NCBI RefSeq assembly: GCF_003350375.1
Contig: NZ_QQAR01000011.1
Location: 62,001 to 126,000 of the forward strand
Direction of reading: 5' to 3'
DNA length: 64,000 bases
Origin: Flavobacterium sp. AG291
GTDB lineage: Bacteria > Bacteroidota > Bacteroidia > Flavobacteriales > Flavobacteriaceae
Shown here piece by piece: positions 17,086 to 25,857 of the stretch (position 1 is the stretch's first letter; every line of letters starts with the position of its first letter). The notes under the pieces were generated by a model. The model was not told the DNA's origin. It was given only the letters and a program-made list of their open reading frames with translations, and did not search any database. Made by a program: the position numbers and the translations under genes.

Positions 17086-18711
17086 ATGCCAAAAGGAATA
17101 TATAATGTACCTAAAGCTATTAACGAACCTGTTAAGGCTTACGCTCCCGGATCTAAAGAAAGAGAGCAGGTACTTGCCGCTTTTAAAGAAATGTACAACT
17201 CTACAACTGATGTACCTTTATACATAGGTAGCGAAGAAATCCGCACCGGAAAAACAAGAACCATAAACCCTCCATTCGATCACAAAAAAGTAGTCGGTGT
17301 TTTTCATGATGCTGAAAAAGAGCATGTAGAAAAAGCTATAGCTGCTGCACTTGCTGCTAAAAAGAAATGGGCTGCACTTTCGTGGGAACACAGAGCATCT
17401 ATTTTTCTTAAGGCTGCTGAGCTTTTAGCAGGTCCTTACCGCGCTAAGATCAATGCTGCTACGATGATTGGCCAGGCTAAAACGGTTCATCAGGCAGAGA
17501 TTGATTCAGCTTGTGAATTTATCGACTTTCTGCGTTTTAACGTAGAGTTCATGACAAAAATATACAACGAACAACCTATATCTTCAGAAGGTATATGGAA
17601 CAGAATGGAGCACCGCCCTCTTGAAGGATTTGTATATGCTATCACTCCATTCAACTTTACAGCTATTGCCGGTAACCTTCCTGCTTCTCCTGCCCTTATG
17701 GGTAACGTAGTGGTTTGGAAACCAAGCGCAACTCAAATGTTAAGCGCGAATGTTATCATGGAAGTGTTTAAACTTGCAGGACTACCTGACGGTGTTATCA
17801 ACATGATTAACGGTAGTGCAGGAATGCTGACAGAAACGATCATTTCAAGCCCTGATTTTGCAGGTGTTCACTTTACAGGATCTACAGGTGTATTTAACGA
17901 CATTTGGGCTGGGATTGGTAAAAACATCAACAAATACAAAACATACCCAAGAATTGTAGGTGAAACAGGAGGTAAAGACTTTGTTATTGCTCACCCGTCA
18001 TCAATTCCTGCTCAGGTAGCAACAGCGCTTTCAAGAGGTGCTTTCGAATATCAGGGACAAAAATGTTCGGCTGCATCAAGAGCTTACATCCCTCAGTCTA
18101 TATGGCCTGAAGTAAAAGAGCAAATGGTAAAAGACCTAGCTTCTTTTAAAATGGGTTCTCCTGAAGACACTACTAACTTCGTATCAGCTGTTATCACTGA
18201 AGGTTCATTCGACAAGCTGGCAAAAGCTATCGATGCTGCAAAAGCTTCAAACGAAGCTGAAGTAGTTATTGGTGGTGGTTATGATAAATCAGTGGGATGG
18301 TTCATCGAGCCTACGGTTATCGTTACAACCAATCCCAAATATGACACTATGGAAACAGAGCTTTTTGGCCCTGTACTTACAATATATGTTTATGAAGATG
18401 CTAAATGGAGTGAGACACTTAAACTAGTTGATGAAACTTCACCATATGCACTTACAGGCGCTATCTTCAGCCAGGATCGTTATGCTATCGAAGAGGCTAC
18501 TAAAGCACTTGAGAATGCTGCTGGTAACTTCTACATCAACGACAAACCGACAGGCGCCGTTGTAGGACAGCAGCCATTTGGTGGTGCAAGAGCATCAGGC
18601 ACTAACGACAAAGCAGGTTCTGTACTAAACTTACTGCGTTGGGTATCGCCAAGGACGATCAAAGAAACGTTCGTTCCGCCAACAGACTACAGATATCCTT
18701 TCTTAGGATAA
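17086..18711 (+). CDS. pruA: L-glutamate gamma-semialdehyde dehydrogenase (1-pyrroline-5-carboxylate dehydrogenase)
   Basis: Second step of proline catabolism: NAD-dependent oxidation of glutamate semialdehyde to glutamate. At 541 aa it matches the monofunctional PruA/ALDH4-like subgroup. Features: ITPFNFTAIAGNLPASPALMGN at about 186, HFTGSTGVF at about 264, IVGETGGKDFVIAHP with the general-base glutamate at about 293, catalytic Cys327 in YQGQKCSAASRAY, and ELFGPVLTIYVYED at about 425. It stands apart from a proline dehydrogenase gene, which is not in this window. A strong terminator follows. Confidence 0.96.
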   Translation: MPKGIYNVPKAINEPVKAYAPGSKEREQVLAAFKEMYNSTTDVPLYIGSEEIRTGKTRTINPPFDHKKVVGVFHDAEKEHVEKAIAAALAAKKKWAALSWEHRASIFLKAAELLAGPYRAKINAATMIGQAKTVHQAEIDSACEFIDFLRFNVEFMTKIYNEQPISSEGIWNRMEHRPLEGFVYAITPFNFTAIAGNLPASPALMGNVVVWKPSATQMLSANVIMEVFKLAGLPDGVINMINGSAGMLTETIISSPDFAGVHFTGSTGVFNDIWAGIGKNINKYKTYPRIVGETGGKDFVIAHPSSIPAQVATALSRGAFEYQGQKCSAASRAYIPQSIWPEVKEQMVKDLASFKMGSPEDTTNFVSAVITEGSFDKLAKAIDAAKASNEAEVVIGGGYDKSVGWFIEPTVIVTTNPKYDTMETELFGPVLTIYVYEDAKWSETLKLVDETSPYALTGAIFSQDRYAIEEATKALENAAGNFYINDKPTGAVVGQQPFGGARASGTNDKAGSVLNLLRWVSPRTIKETFVPPTDYRYPFLG

Positions 18712-18723
18712 TCCATATACAGA

Positions 18724-18746
18724 AAAGCCCCGCAATGCGGGGCTTT
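18724..18746. terminator. Bidirectional terminator between pruA and rsmG
   Basis: AAAGCCCCGC, loop AAT, GCGGGGCTTT followed by CTTATT; GC-rich 10-bp stem between convergent genes. Confidence 0.9.
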
Positions 18747-18768
18747 CTTATTATAAGGCATAAATTAT

Positions 18769-19398
18769 TTAAACTTTATATTTCATGGCAAGGTGAACCA
18801 CTTTTTTAGTTTCAAAGAATTCATCTTCAAAATAATCAGAAAGATTATATAGCGTTACCCTTTGGAAAACAGCAAGCTCTTCGGTAAGGTCACCGCCTTT
18901 AAGGTAAAGTATACCGTTAGGAAGATCGTGGTTTTGTTCTTTCTTGATCTTGCCTCTCACCCATACTACAAAATCGGGCATGTTAGTCACTGCACGGCTC
19001 ACGATAAAATCGAAATCTTTATTTACCGTTTCAGCTCTTTTTTGTTCTGCATTTACATTCTTAAGTCCCAGCCCTTCAGCAACACCCTGAACCACCTTTA
19101 TTTTCTTAGCGATAACATCGATGAGGTAAAAATTGGTTTCCGGAAAAAGGATTGCCAACGGAATACCCGGAAATCCGCCGCCAGTACCTACATCCATTAC
19201 ATGAGCGCCCGGCTTAAATTCCATTACTTTGGCTATACCCAGTGAGTGCAGCACATGGCGCGTATATAACTCGTCGATATCTTTTCTCGAAATCACATTT
19301 ATTTTAGCATTCCATTCTTTGTACAATTCTTCAAGTTTGGCAAATTGGGCAACCTGAACCTCAGTAAGGTTAGGAAAATGCTTAAGTATCTCCTGCAT
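18769..19398 (-). CDS. rsmG: 16S rRNA (guanine-527-N7)-methyltransferase
   Basis: Protein of 209 aa from ATG 19398. The RsmG/GidB pattern is clear: LEELYKEWNAKINVISRKD near the N-terminus, HVMDVGTGGGFPGIPLAILFP (SAM-binding motif I) at about 67-87, LIDVIAKKIKVVQGVAEGL, and FDFIVSRAVTNMPDFVVW. It methylates G527 of 16S rRNA near the decoding site. The open frame can be extended to a TTG at 19416, but an exact -7 promoter box lies at 19414-19421 on this strand, so the shorter ATG start is preferred. Convergent with pruA. Confidence 0.95.
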   Translation of the reverse strand: MQEILKHFPNLTEVQVAQFAKLEELYKEWNAKINVISRKDIDELYTRHVLHSLGIAKVMEFKPGAHVMDVGTGGGFPGIPLAILFPETNFYLIDVIAKKIKVVQGVAEGLGLKNVNAEQKRAETVNKDFDFIVSRAVTNMPDFVVWVRGKIKKEQNHDLPNGILYLKGGDLTEELAVFQRVTLYNLSDYFEDEFFETKKVVHLAMKYKV

Positions 19399-19413
19399 GT
19401 TTTTAATTTTGAA

Positions 19414-19421
19414 CAAAAGTA
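19414..19421 (-). promoter_or_regulatory. Candidate rsmG -7 box
   Basis: On the minus strand TACTTTTG, an exact match to TAnnTTTG, 16 nt upstream of the ATG at 19398. It decides against the TTG start at 19416. Confidence 0.5.
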
Positions 19422-19509
19422 ATCATTTCCGTGATGAAATTTTGCATCAATTTTTGCGTTTACCTCTTCATTAATACCTACCTTTGAAACCCAAGATTAT
19501 AAACTTGTT

Positions 19510-20604
19510 ATGCATATAAACCCACCCATATTTTCAAAGAATGACTCTATAAAATTCTTCAGAACGCTAAATAAGCGCGTTAATGATTATTTTAAAGAGA
19601 ATAATATAAAAAAAACAGGCAACTGGAAACTTCATTTAAAAGCATTTATTATGTTTTCGATGTTACTGGCGCCATACTTCATAATTCTTGCTTTAGACAT
19701 GCCGCTTTGGGCACAGCTGCTGCTTTCGGTTGTTATGGGTATTGGCATGGCTGGCATCGGGATGAATGTAATGCACGATGGTAATCACGGTTCGTATTCC
19801 GACAAATCATGGCTTAATAAATTCATGGGCGGAAGCCTTTACCTTTTAGCAGGAAATGTGAACAACTGGCAGGTACAGCACAATGTGCTGCACCATACGT
19901 ATACCAACATACATGGTCATGATGAAGATCTTGATGCAGGCCGTGTTATACGCTTTACACAGAGCGCCAAATGGAGAAGATTCCATAAATTCCAGCATTA
20001 CTATTCTATTTTCCTGTACGGATTACTAACGTTCAACTGGGCTATAACCACAGACATACGCCAGATGAGACGTTACATAAAAAGAGGTCTTTCGTATGGC
20101 GAATTCCAGAGCCCTATTAAACAGTGGACCGTTTTGGTGATAACTAAAATCATCTATGTATTGGTATGGATTGTTACCCCAATGCTGCTTGGCATTGTTT
20201 GGTGGGAAGTACTTATAGGATTTTTTGTAATGCATTATGTTGCAGGACTTATACTGAGCGTGGTATTTCAATTAGCACACGTAGTTGAGGAAACTGCCAA
20301 CCCTGTTCCTGACGAAAATGGCGAAATGGAAAATACCTGGGCAATTCACCAGTTGTACACTACAGCTAACTTTGCCCCTAAAAACAAGATCATAAACTGG
20401 TTTACCGGAGGTCTTAACCACCAGATAGAACACCATATATTCCCAAACATCAGCCATATCCATTATGGAGCTATCGCAAAGATCGTAAAGGAAACTGCCA
20501 AAGAACACAACCTGCCCTACCATGAATTCAAGACTATGAGAGGCGCTGTTGCTGCACATTTCAGACACCTGAAAGAACTGGGAATGAAACCTGCACTGAA
20601 TTAA
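19510..20604 (+). CDS. Membrane fatty acid desaturase (acyl-CoA/acyl-lipid, delta-6-like)
   Basis: Integral-membrane di-iron desaturase of 364 aa. The three histidine boxes are visible: HDGNH at 89-93, HNVLHH at 124-129 and HQIEHH at about 304-309 (QIEHH type, as in front-end and linoleoyl-CoA desaturases). Hydrophobic pairs at about 45-90 and 215-260 fit the usual four-TM topology. No fused cytochrome b5 domain is present (too short). It should introduce double bonds in membrane lipid acyl chains; regiospecificity cannot be told. It is followed after 35 nt by an aminotransferase with unrelated function. Confidence 0.92.
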   Translation: MHINPPIFSKNDSIKFFRTLNKRVNDYFKENNIKKTGNWKLHLKAFIMFSMLLAPYFIILALDMPLWAQLLLSVVMGIGMAGIGMNVMHDGNHGSYSDKSWLNKFMGGSLYLLAGNVNNWQVQHNVLHHTYTNIHGHDEDLDAGRVIRFTQSAKWRRFHKFQHYYSIFLYGLLTFNWAITTDIRQMRRYIKRGLSYGEFQSPIKQWTVLVITKIIYVLVWIVTPMLLGIVWWEVLIGFFVMHYVAGLILSVVFQLAHVVEETANPVPDENGEMENTWAIHQLYTTANFAPKNKIINWFTGGLNHQIEHHIFPNISHIHYGAIAKIVKETAKEHNLPYHEFKTMRGAVAAHFRHLKELGMKPALN

Positions 20605-20639
20605 TAAAAAACACTAAACTCTAAAATAACATCAAAAAA

Positions 20640-21827
20640 ATGAATCCGCTTTCTGACAGAATCAACAATCTATCTGTATCACAAACGTTGGCAATGGCTG
20701 CAAAAGCCAGAGAACTTAAAGCACAGGGTAAAGATATCATCAGCCTTAGTTTAGGCGAGCCTGATTTCAACACACCTGATTTCATCAAAGAAGCTGCTAT
20801 TAAAGCTATACACGAAAATTACAGCACGTACAGCCCTGTAGACGGTTATGCCGAACTTAAGGATGCTATCTGCCGTAAATTTAAAAGAGATAACAACCTT
20901 GACTATAAACCGGCTAACATCGTGGTTTCTACAGGTGCTAAGCAATCGCTTTACAACGTATGCCAAGTAATGCTTAATCCTGGTGATGAGTGTATACTTC
21001 CTGCGCCTTACTGGGTAAGCTACTCAGAAATGGTAAAGATGGCAGAGGCTACTCCTGTTGAAGTACCAACATCGGTAGAAAGCGATTTCAAAATAACTCC
21101 TGAACAACTTGAAGCGGCTATCACGCCAAAGACCAAGCTTATGATGTTCAGTTCTCCTTGTAACCCAAGTGGTTCGGTATATAACGAAGCAGAACTTACT
21201 GCTATCGCAAAAGTACTGGAGAAATACCCTCAAATCTATGTAGTATCTGATGAGATCTACGAGCATATCAACTTCTCAGGAACTTTCTGCAGCATTGCTA
21301 CTATTCCGGGAATGTTTGACAGAACCATCACTGTAAACGGTGTTGCAAAAGCATTTGCTATGACAGGATGGAGAATTGGTTATATTGGCGCTCCGGAATT
21401 CATTGCTAAGGCATGTACTAAAATGCAGGGACAAGTAACCAGTGGTGCTAACAGTATCGCACAACGTGCTACTATTACTGCTGTTGATGCCGATCCAAGT
21501 GTACTTAAAGACATGGTAAGCGCTTTCCACAGAAGAAGAGACCTTGTTGTTGGATTACTAAAAGAAATTCCTGGTATCAAGATCAATACGCCTGAAGGTG
21601 CTTTTTATGTATTCCCTGACGTATCATCTTTCTTTGGCAAAACACTTAACGGTGTGGAGATCAAAAACGCTGACGATCTTTCTATGTACCTGTTAGAATA
21701 TGCTAACGTGGCAACCGTAACCGGAGATGCTTTTGGTAATGCAAATTGTATTCGTTTCTCTTACGCTACCAGCGAAGACATCCTGACGGAAGCACTACGA
21801 AGAATAAAAGAAGCTTTAGCTTTCTAA
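20640..21827 (+). CDS. Pyridoxal-phosphate aminotransferase, class I (aspartate aminotransferase-like)
   Basis: PLP-dependent enzyme of 395 aa, fold type I, aminotransferase subgroup Ib. Motifs: LSLGEPDFNTPDFIKEAA at about 36-53, YSPVDGYAELKDAI, VSTGAKQSLYNV (phosphate-binding region), FSSPCNPSGSVYN at about 174, VVSDEIYEHINF, and Lys237 in TVNGVAKAFAMTGWRIGY as Schiff-base lysine. It most likely transfers the amino group between aspartate and 2-oxoglutarate, but substrate range in this subgroup is broad. The gene ends at a clear terminator. Confidence 0.93.
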   Translation: MNPLSDRINNLSVSQTLAMAAKARELKAQGKDIISLSLGEPDFNTPDFIKEAAIKAIHENYSTYSPVDGYAELKDAICRKFKRDNNLDYKPANIVVSTGAKQSLYNVCQVMLNPGDECILPAPYWVSYSEMVKMAEATPVEVPTSVESDFKITPEQLEAAITPKTKLMMFSSPCNPSGSVYNEAELTAIAKVLEKYPQIYVVSDEIYEHINFSGTFCSIATIPGMFDRTITVNGVAKAFAMTGWRIGYIGAPEFIAKACTKMQGQVTSGANSIAQRATITAVDADPSVLKDMVSAFHRRRDLVVGLLKEIPGIKINTPEGAFYVFPDVSSFFGKTLNGVEIKNADDLSMYLLEYANVATVTGDAFGNANCIRFSYATSEDILTEALRRIKEALAF

Positions 21828-21834
21828 ATACCTG

Positions 21835-21860
21835 AATCCCTCGCCATGGCGAGGGATTTT
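21835..21860 (+). terminator. Terminator after the aminotransferase gene
   Basis: AATCCCTCGCC-ATGG-CGAGGGATT followed by a run of T; the core is a perfect palindrome. Confidence 0.85.
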
Positions 21861-21867
21861 TTTTAGT

Positions 21868-22006
21868 CTCACCCCCAAGCCCTCTCCTTTGGAGAGGGGA
21901 GCAATTGAAAAACAATAAGTATTTATATGTTACGACTCCCTCTCCTTTGCTTCGCCAGTTCGCTTTGCTCGTGTGGAGAGTCCCGATAGCTATCGGGAGG
22001 GGTGAG
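21868..22006. repeat. Compound interspersed repeat, family A (CTCACCCC...GGGGTGAG)
   Basis: A 139-bp element bounded by CTCACCCC (left) and GGGGTGAG (right). Inside are the palindrome CCCTCTCCTTTGGAGAGGG, a second CCCTCTCCTTTG half, and the perfect palindrome CCCGATAGCTATCGGG. Related shorter copies are at 40991-41024, 43838-43872 and 57897-57933. No ORF lies within. It abuts the purT promoter region. Confidence 0.75.
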
Positions 22007-22023
22007 GAAACAATAAACTTTTG

Positions 22024-22031
22024 TATTTTTG
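22024..22031 (+). promoter_or_regulatory. Candidate purT -7 box
   Basis: TATTTTTG, an exact TAnnTTTG match, 38 nt upstream of the purT ATG. The expected -33 position falls at the right end of the family A repeat and has no TTG. Confidence 0.4.
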
Positions 22032-22069
22032 AGCAATCAAACTACAAACACAAAACAATAAACACATCC

Positions 22070-23236
22070 ATGCAAAAAAAGATAGTACTATTAGGGTCAG
22101 GCGAATTAGGTAAAGAATTTGTTATCGCTGCACAGCGCATAGGACAGACAGTTATTGCCGTTGACAGTTATGCAGGCGCACCTGCAATGCAGGTAGCCGA
22201 TGGCTTTGAGGTAATCAACATGCTTGACGGTGCAGCACTGGATACCATTGTTGCCAAACACAATCCTGATTTTATAGTTCCCGAAATAGAAGCCATCCGT
22301 ACCGAGCGTTTTTACGATTACGAAAAACAAGGCATTAAAGTAGTACCATCGGCTAAGGCGGCTAACTTTACCATGAATCGTAAAGCTATCCGTGACCTTG
22401 CCGCTAAAGATCTTGGACTACGCACTGCCAACTATCGTTATGCAACATCGGGTGAAGAGCTGGCTAAGGCAGTTGCCGAAGTAGGCATCCCTTGCGTGGT
22501 TAAGCCATTGATGTCATCGTCAGGTAAAGGACAATCGACCATCAAAAGTGAAGAAGATATTGAGAAAGCATGGAAATATGCCGTTGAAGGTTCGCGTGGT
22601 GACGTTGTAGAAGTTATTGTTGAGGCATTTGTAAAATTCAACTCTGAAATCACCCTGCTTACAGTTACTCAAAACAACAACCCTACCCTTTTCTGCGCAC
22701 CAATAGGCCACAGACAGGAACGTGGTGACTATCAGGAAAGCTGGCAGCCGGCTAACGTAACTGACAAGGACATTGCCGAAGCTCAGGATATGGCACGTAA
22801 AGTAACCGAAGCCCTTGGCGGAGCAGGTATCTTTGGTGTTGAGTTCTTCCTTACGGATGAAGGCGTATACTTCTCGGAGCTATCACCACGTCCGCACGAT
22901 ACAGGAATGGTAACGCTAGCCGGAACACAAAACTTTAACGAGTTTGAACTGCACCTGCGCGCAATACTAAGCCTTCCAATTGCTGAGATTATACTAGAGA
23001 AAGCCGGAGCAAGTGCTGTAATACTGGCTTCTGAGAATAGCGACAACCCAACCTTTACAGGAGTAGAAGCTATTGCCGCATTACCTAAAACCGATTTCAG
23101 GTTATTCGGAAAACCAACATCACGTCCTTACCGCCGCATGGGGGTAGCATTGGTTAGCGATGCAGTAGGCACACCTATTGAAGGCATTGTAGAAAAAGCG
23201 AAAGCTGCTGCTGCATTGGTTAAGATTCACGCGTAA
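22070..23236 (+). CDS. purT: Formate-dependent phosphoribosylglycinamide formyltransferase
   Basis: Purine biosynthesis enzyme (ATP-grasp superfamily) making formyl-GAR from GAR, formate and ATP. From the ATG at 22070 it has 388 aa, the PurT length. Motifs: [23 protein letters not shown] at the N-terminus, [33 protein letters not shown] (ATP-grasp loop) at about 145, [31 protein letters not shown] (metal-binding glutamates) at about 258-290 and [10 protein letters not shown] near the end. The frame is open back to 21905, but that extension runs through the repeat and promoter and is not native coding. Confidence 0.96.
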   Translation: MQKKIVLLGSGELGKEFVIAAQRIGQTVIAVDSYAGAPAMQVADGFEVINMLDGAALDTIVAKHNPDFIVPEIEAIRTERFYDYEKQGIKVVPSAKAANFTMNRKAIRDLAAKDLGLRTANYRYATSGEELAKAVAEVGIPCVVKPLMSSSGKGQSTIKSEEDIEKAWKYAVEGSRGDVVEVIVEAFVKFNSEITLLTVTQNNNPTLFCAPIGHRQERGDYQESWQPANVTDKDIAEAQDMARKVTEALGGAGIFGVEFFLTDEGVYFSELSPRPHDTGMVTLAGTQNFNEFELHLRAILSLPIAEIILEKAGASAVILASENSDNPTFTGVEAIAALPKTDFRLFGKPTSRPYRRMGVALVSDAVGTPIEGIVEKAKAAAALVKIHA

Positions 23237-23254
23237 ACAAAAAATACAGATATG

Positions 23255-23280
23255 AAAAAGCCGCTAATTAGCGGCTTTTT
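23255..23280. terminator. Bidirectional terminator between purT and the membrane protein gene
   Basis: AAAAAGCCGCTAATTAGCGGCTTTTT, a 26-bp perfect palindrome between convergent genes. Confidence 0.92.
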
Positions 23281-23299
23281 GTTTTTTATGGACGTTCAA

Positions 23300-24934
23300 T
23301 TACTGCTTCTTTACGCCTAATTTCAGGTTATCAAAAGAAGAAACATCAATTACCTCTTCAGCATCGTTATCGAACGACATATTGATACTATCCCCAACAA
23401 TCGTTACCGGTAGTTCGTTAGACAATTGCGATGAACCAATGAATATCTTAGGATTTCCATTTACTGTAAAGTAATAGAAACTGTTACCGTTTTTGATATC
23501 GCTTTGTATACGGGTCACTACTGTTTTCAGGGTTGCACGGTTATCTTTAGCATCGGGATTAATGCGATTACCCGCCATGTTATATACGTTTTTGAACGAC
23601 ATCAGGGTTTCACGCATAGTATTACCCACACCTACAATGGTATAATCGCCAATGGCAACCATAGCATACATTTTTACCAGTCCGCCCTCATCTTTAAGTG
23701 TCATAACATAGGTCGGTATCCCGTTAATGGTATAAGGCACCGGCAATGAAGCATGGTATCCTTTTTCCTGTACTTTACCTTCGGCAGAGCTTTGTGCCGC
23801 ATATTCGGTAGCTCCACTCTGGTGATATAAATGTGTTTCTTTAGTACGGGTATCTACCAGTACAAAACCGATATTTGATTCATCTTTACCTACTGATGAA
23901 ACTCCGGTATACCAATATGGCCTTCCATCTTCTCCATAAACCAGCGTAAGGTCTTCGGTAATCATAAGTTTATCTTCATTACTCCAATTCCAATATCCGT
24001 GAATGTACTCACCCCAGTCGTTAAGCTGGTCAATTACAAAAGATATCGGTTGTATCCTGTCTACCCATTTAGGGGTATCGGCAATGGTGTAATCGCTTAT
24101 TTCACCTGTCTGGGCATCGATAAGAATAACCCCCTTCGCATCATCCCCTGAAAAACCTACTTTTTTATCATATTTGGTAGCCACCCAGTAAGGCTTACCA
24201 TTATCGTCAATCTCAAAATTAAAATCCTCCAGACCCGTAGTCATATAGCCGTTAAAGTAAGCATGCCTCTCCACATTACTACCAAAGAACGCTTCCGGCT
24301 GGTATTTTATCTTCAGGTCTTTTCCGTTAAGTGTCTGAACCAGTTTTACATCACGCTCATTGGTAGCCGAAACCATTACATAACCTTCGGTACCGGCTTT
24401 GTTATTCATCCATTTAAAGAAACCTGAATGCTGTAATGGCGCTACCCAATACAACTGGTCTCCTACTTTCTGGATAAAGAACTCTCCAAGCTCTGATTTA
24501 CTACCTAAGGCGGGATCAGATCCTAATATTTTCTCACCAAGCAGATAAGCAAGATCTTCATCTACCACCCTTACTTTTTCAATAGCTATCGGGGCAATGT
24601 GATTTGTCATTTTATCCCCGGTCTTCACCTCTCCTATTAGTTCACGGTAAGATTGATTCCAGAAGATAGGTGCACTCGTTAAAAAAGGTAGTATCGTTAC
24701 ATATACAATAAGAATTGCTACTACAGCAAGAAGAATTTTACTTAATTTAGTAAACCTAAAACTCGCTTTTTTATTCACCTGGGATATTTCAGCAAAGCTA
24801 AAGCCTGCAACAAGCAACATAAGAATAAGGATAATTGCAAAACCTGTAAATCCGTAACTGATTACAGGTAATTCTAAGTAGAATAATAAAAATCCAACTA
24901 AAAGTAATACTACGACCACTAATGGCTTTTTCAT
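23300..24934 (-). CDS. Membrane-anchored protein of unknown function with a large extracytoplasmic domain
   Basis: Protein of 544 aa from the ATG at 24934 (the frame opens at 24976). Hydrophobic segments at about 4-20, 25-47 and 66-88 give two or three membrane spans. The rest looks soluble and probably extracytoplasmic. Two phrases, GVILIDAQTGEISDYTI and GFVLVDTRTKETHLYHQ, and repeated GKPYWV/GRPYWYT stretches resemble the beta-hairpin units of PepSY/YpeB-type domains, which is only a resemblance. No catalytic motif is recognised. It is transcribed divergently from a response regulator-kinase pair about 250 nt away, so it could be a target or partner of that system. Function unknown. Confidence 0.75.
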   Translation of the reverse strand: MKKPLVVVVLLLVGFLLFYLELPVISYGFTGFAIILILMLLVAGFSFAEISQVNKKASFRFTKLSKILLAVVAILIVYVTILPFLTSAPIFWNQSYRELIGEVKTGDKMTNHIAPIAIEKVRVVDEDLAYLLGEKILGSDPALGSKSELGEFFIQKVGDQLYWVAPLQHSGFFKWMNNKAGTEGYVMVSATNERDVKLVQTLNGKDLKIKYQPEAFFGSNVERHAYFNGYMTTGLEDFNFEIDDNGKPYWVATKYDKKVGFSGDDAKGVILIDAQTGEISDYTIADTPKWVDRIQPISFVIDQLNDWGEYIHGYWNWSNEDKLMITEDLTLVYGEDGRPYWYTGVSSVGKDESNIGFVLVDTRTKETHLYHQSGATEYAAQSSAEGKVQEKGYHASLPVPYTINGIPTYVMTLKDEGGLVKMYAMVAIGDYTIVGVGNTMRETLMSFKNVYNMAGNRINPDAKDNRATLKTVVTRIQSDIKNGNSFYYFTVNGNPKIFIGSSQLSNELPVTIVGDSINMSFDNDAEEVIDVSSFDNLKLGVKKQ

Positions 24935-25126
24935 TTTTGTGTTTTTGATTATTTGGTTATACCTATTTGTACACAAACGTATATAAATGTTACATCGTAT
25001 ATTGAGATAGAGCTACGAATTGAATAATTATTACAATTAAAACCTTAAACTACAGATTAAAGATTACTTCGGTTTATTTTTATCAATTTGATAATTGCTG
25101 AACAGATGTTGAACGTAAAATTCATT

Positions 25127-25160
25127 TTGCATAACTTTTAGATTTGAATTACTATTTTTG
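25127..25160 (+). promoter_or_regulatory. Promoter of the two-component operon
   Basis: TTG at 25127-25129, a 23-nt spacer and an exact -7 box TATTTTTG at 25153-25160, 21 nt upstream of the chosen ATG. Spacing is within the Flavobacterium range. Confidence 0.6.
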
Positions 25161-25181
25161 CCTAAGCCCTCATTACAACCC

Positions 25182-25856
25182 ATGAAGATACTACTAGTAG
25201 AAGACGAGCCTAACCTTCTTTCCATCCTTAAAAAAGGACTGGCAGAGAAAAACTTTGACGTGAGCGCCGCACTTGACGGCACAACTGCACTTGCCATGCT
25301 CGAATCTAATGTATTTGATGTAGTGGTTCTGGATGTTATGCTGCCGGACGTTAACGGAATTGAAATTTGCCGCAGATTACGTGCTGCAGGAAACTTTGTA
25401 CCTGTACTCATGCTCACCGCTCTTGACAGTAGCGAGAACATCGTTACCGGACTTAATGCAGGTGCCGATGACTATATGGCAAAGCCTTTTAAGTTCAGTG
25501 AGCTCGAGGCCAGAATAAACGCATTAGCCAGACGCGCTCAGCAAAAACAAACACCTCCTGAGACTATTACTATTGAAGATCTTGAAATAGACCGTATAGC
25601 AAAAACCGTTAAGCGAGGCAATGACAATATACTACTGACAGCCAAAGAATTCCGTTTACTGTATTATCTCGCTAAAAATTCAGGCATAATATTATCGCGG
25701 GAACAAATATTAGACAACGTCTGGAACATTAATTTTGACATGAATACCAATGTAGTTGATGTATACATAAACTACCTCCGTAAAAAAATAGACAAACCCT
25801 ACGATACTAAACTTATCCATACCATAAAAGGGCTGGGCTATGTAATAAAACCATAA
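25182..25856 (+). CDS. OmpR/PhoB-family response regulator
   Basis: Regulator of 224 aa. The receiver domain (1-120) has the acidic pocket E7/D8, phosphoacceptor Asp51 in VVVLDVMLPDVNG, the conserved Thr in LMLTALDS and Lys in YMAKPF. The C-terminal winged helix (about 128-222) ends GLGYVIKP, typical of OmpR-type DNA binding. The frame extends to a TTG at 25158 inside the promoter -7 box, so MKILLVEDE at 25182 is the start. The kinase gene begins one base after the stop codon. Confidence 0.95.
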   Translation: MKILLVEDEPNLLSILKKGLAEKNFDVSAALDGTTALAMLESNVFDVVVLDVMLPDVNGIEICRRLRAAGNFVPVLMLTALDSSENIVTGLNAGADDYMAKPFKFSELEARINALARRAQQKQTPPETITIEDLEIDRIAKTVKRGNDNILLTAKEFRLLYYLAKNSGIILSREQILDNVWNINFDMNTNVVDVYINYLRKKIDKPYDTKLIHTIKGLGYVIKP

Positions 25857-25857
25857 T

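Noticed and set aside
21905..22069. N-terminal extension of the purT frame
   Set aside because: The added residues come from the family A repeat and the promoter; PurT proteins start with the [12 protein letters not shown] strand.
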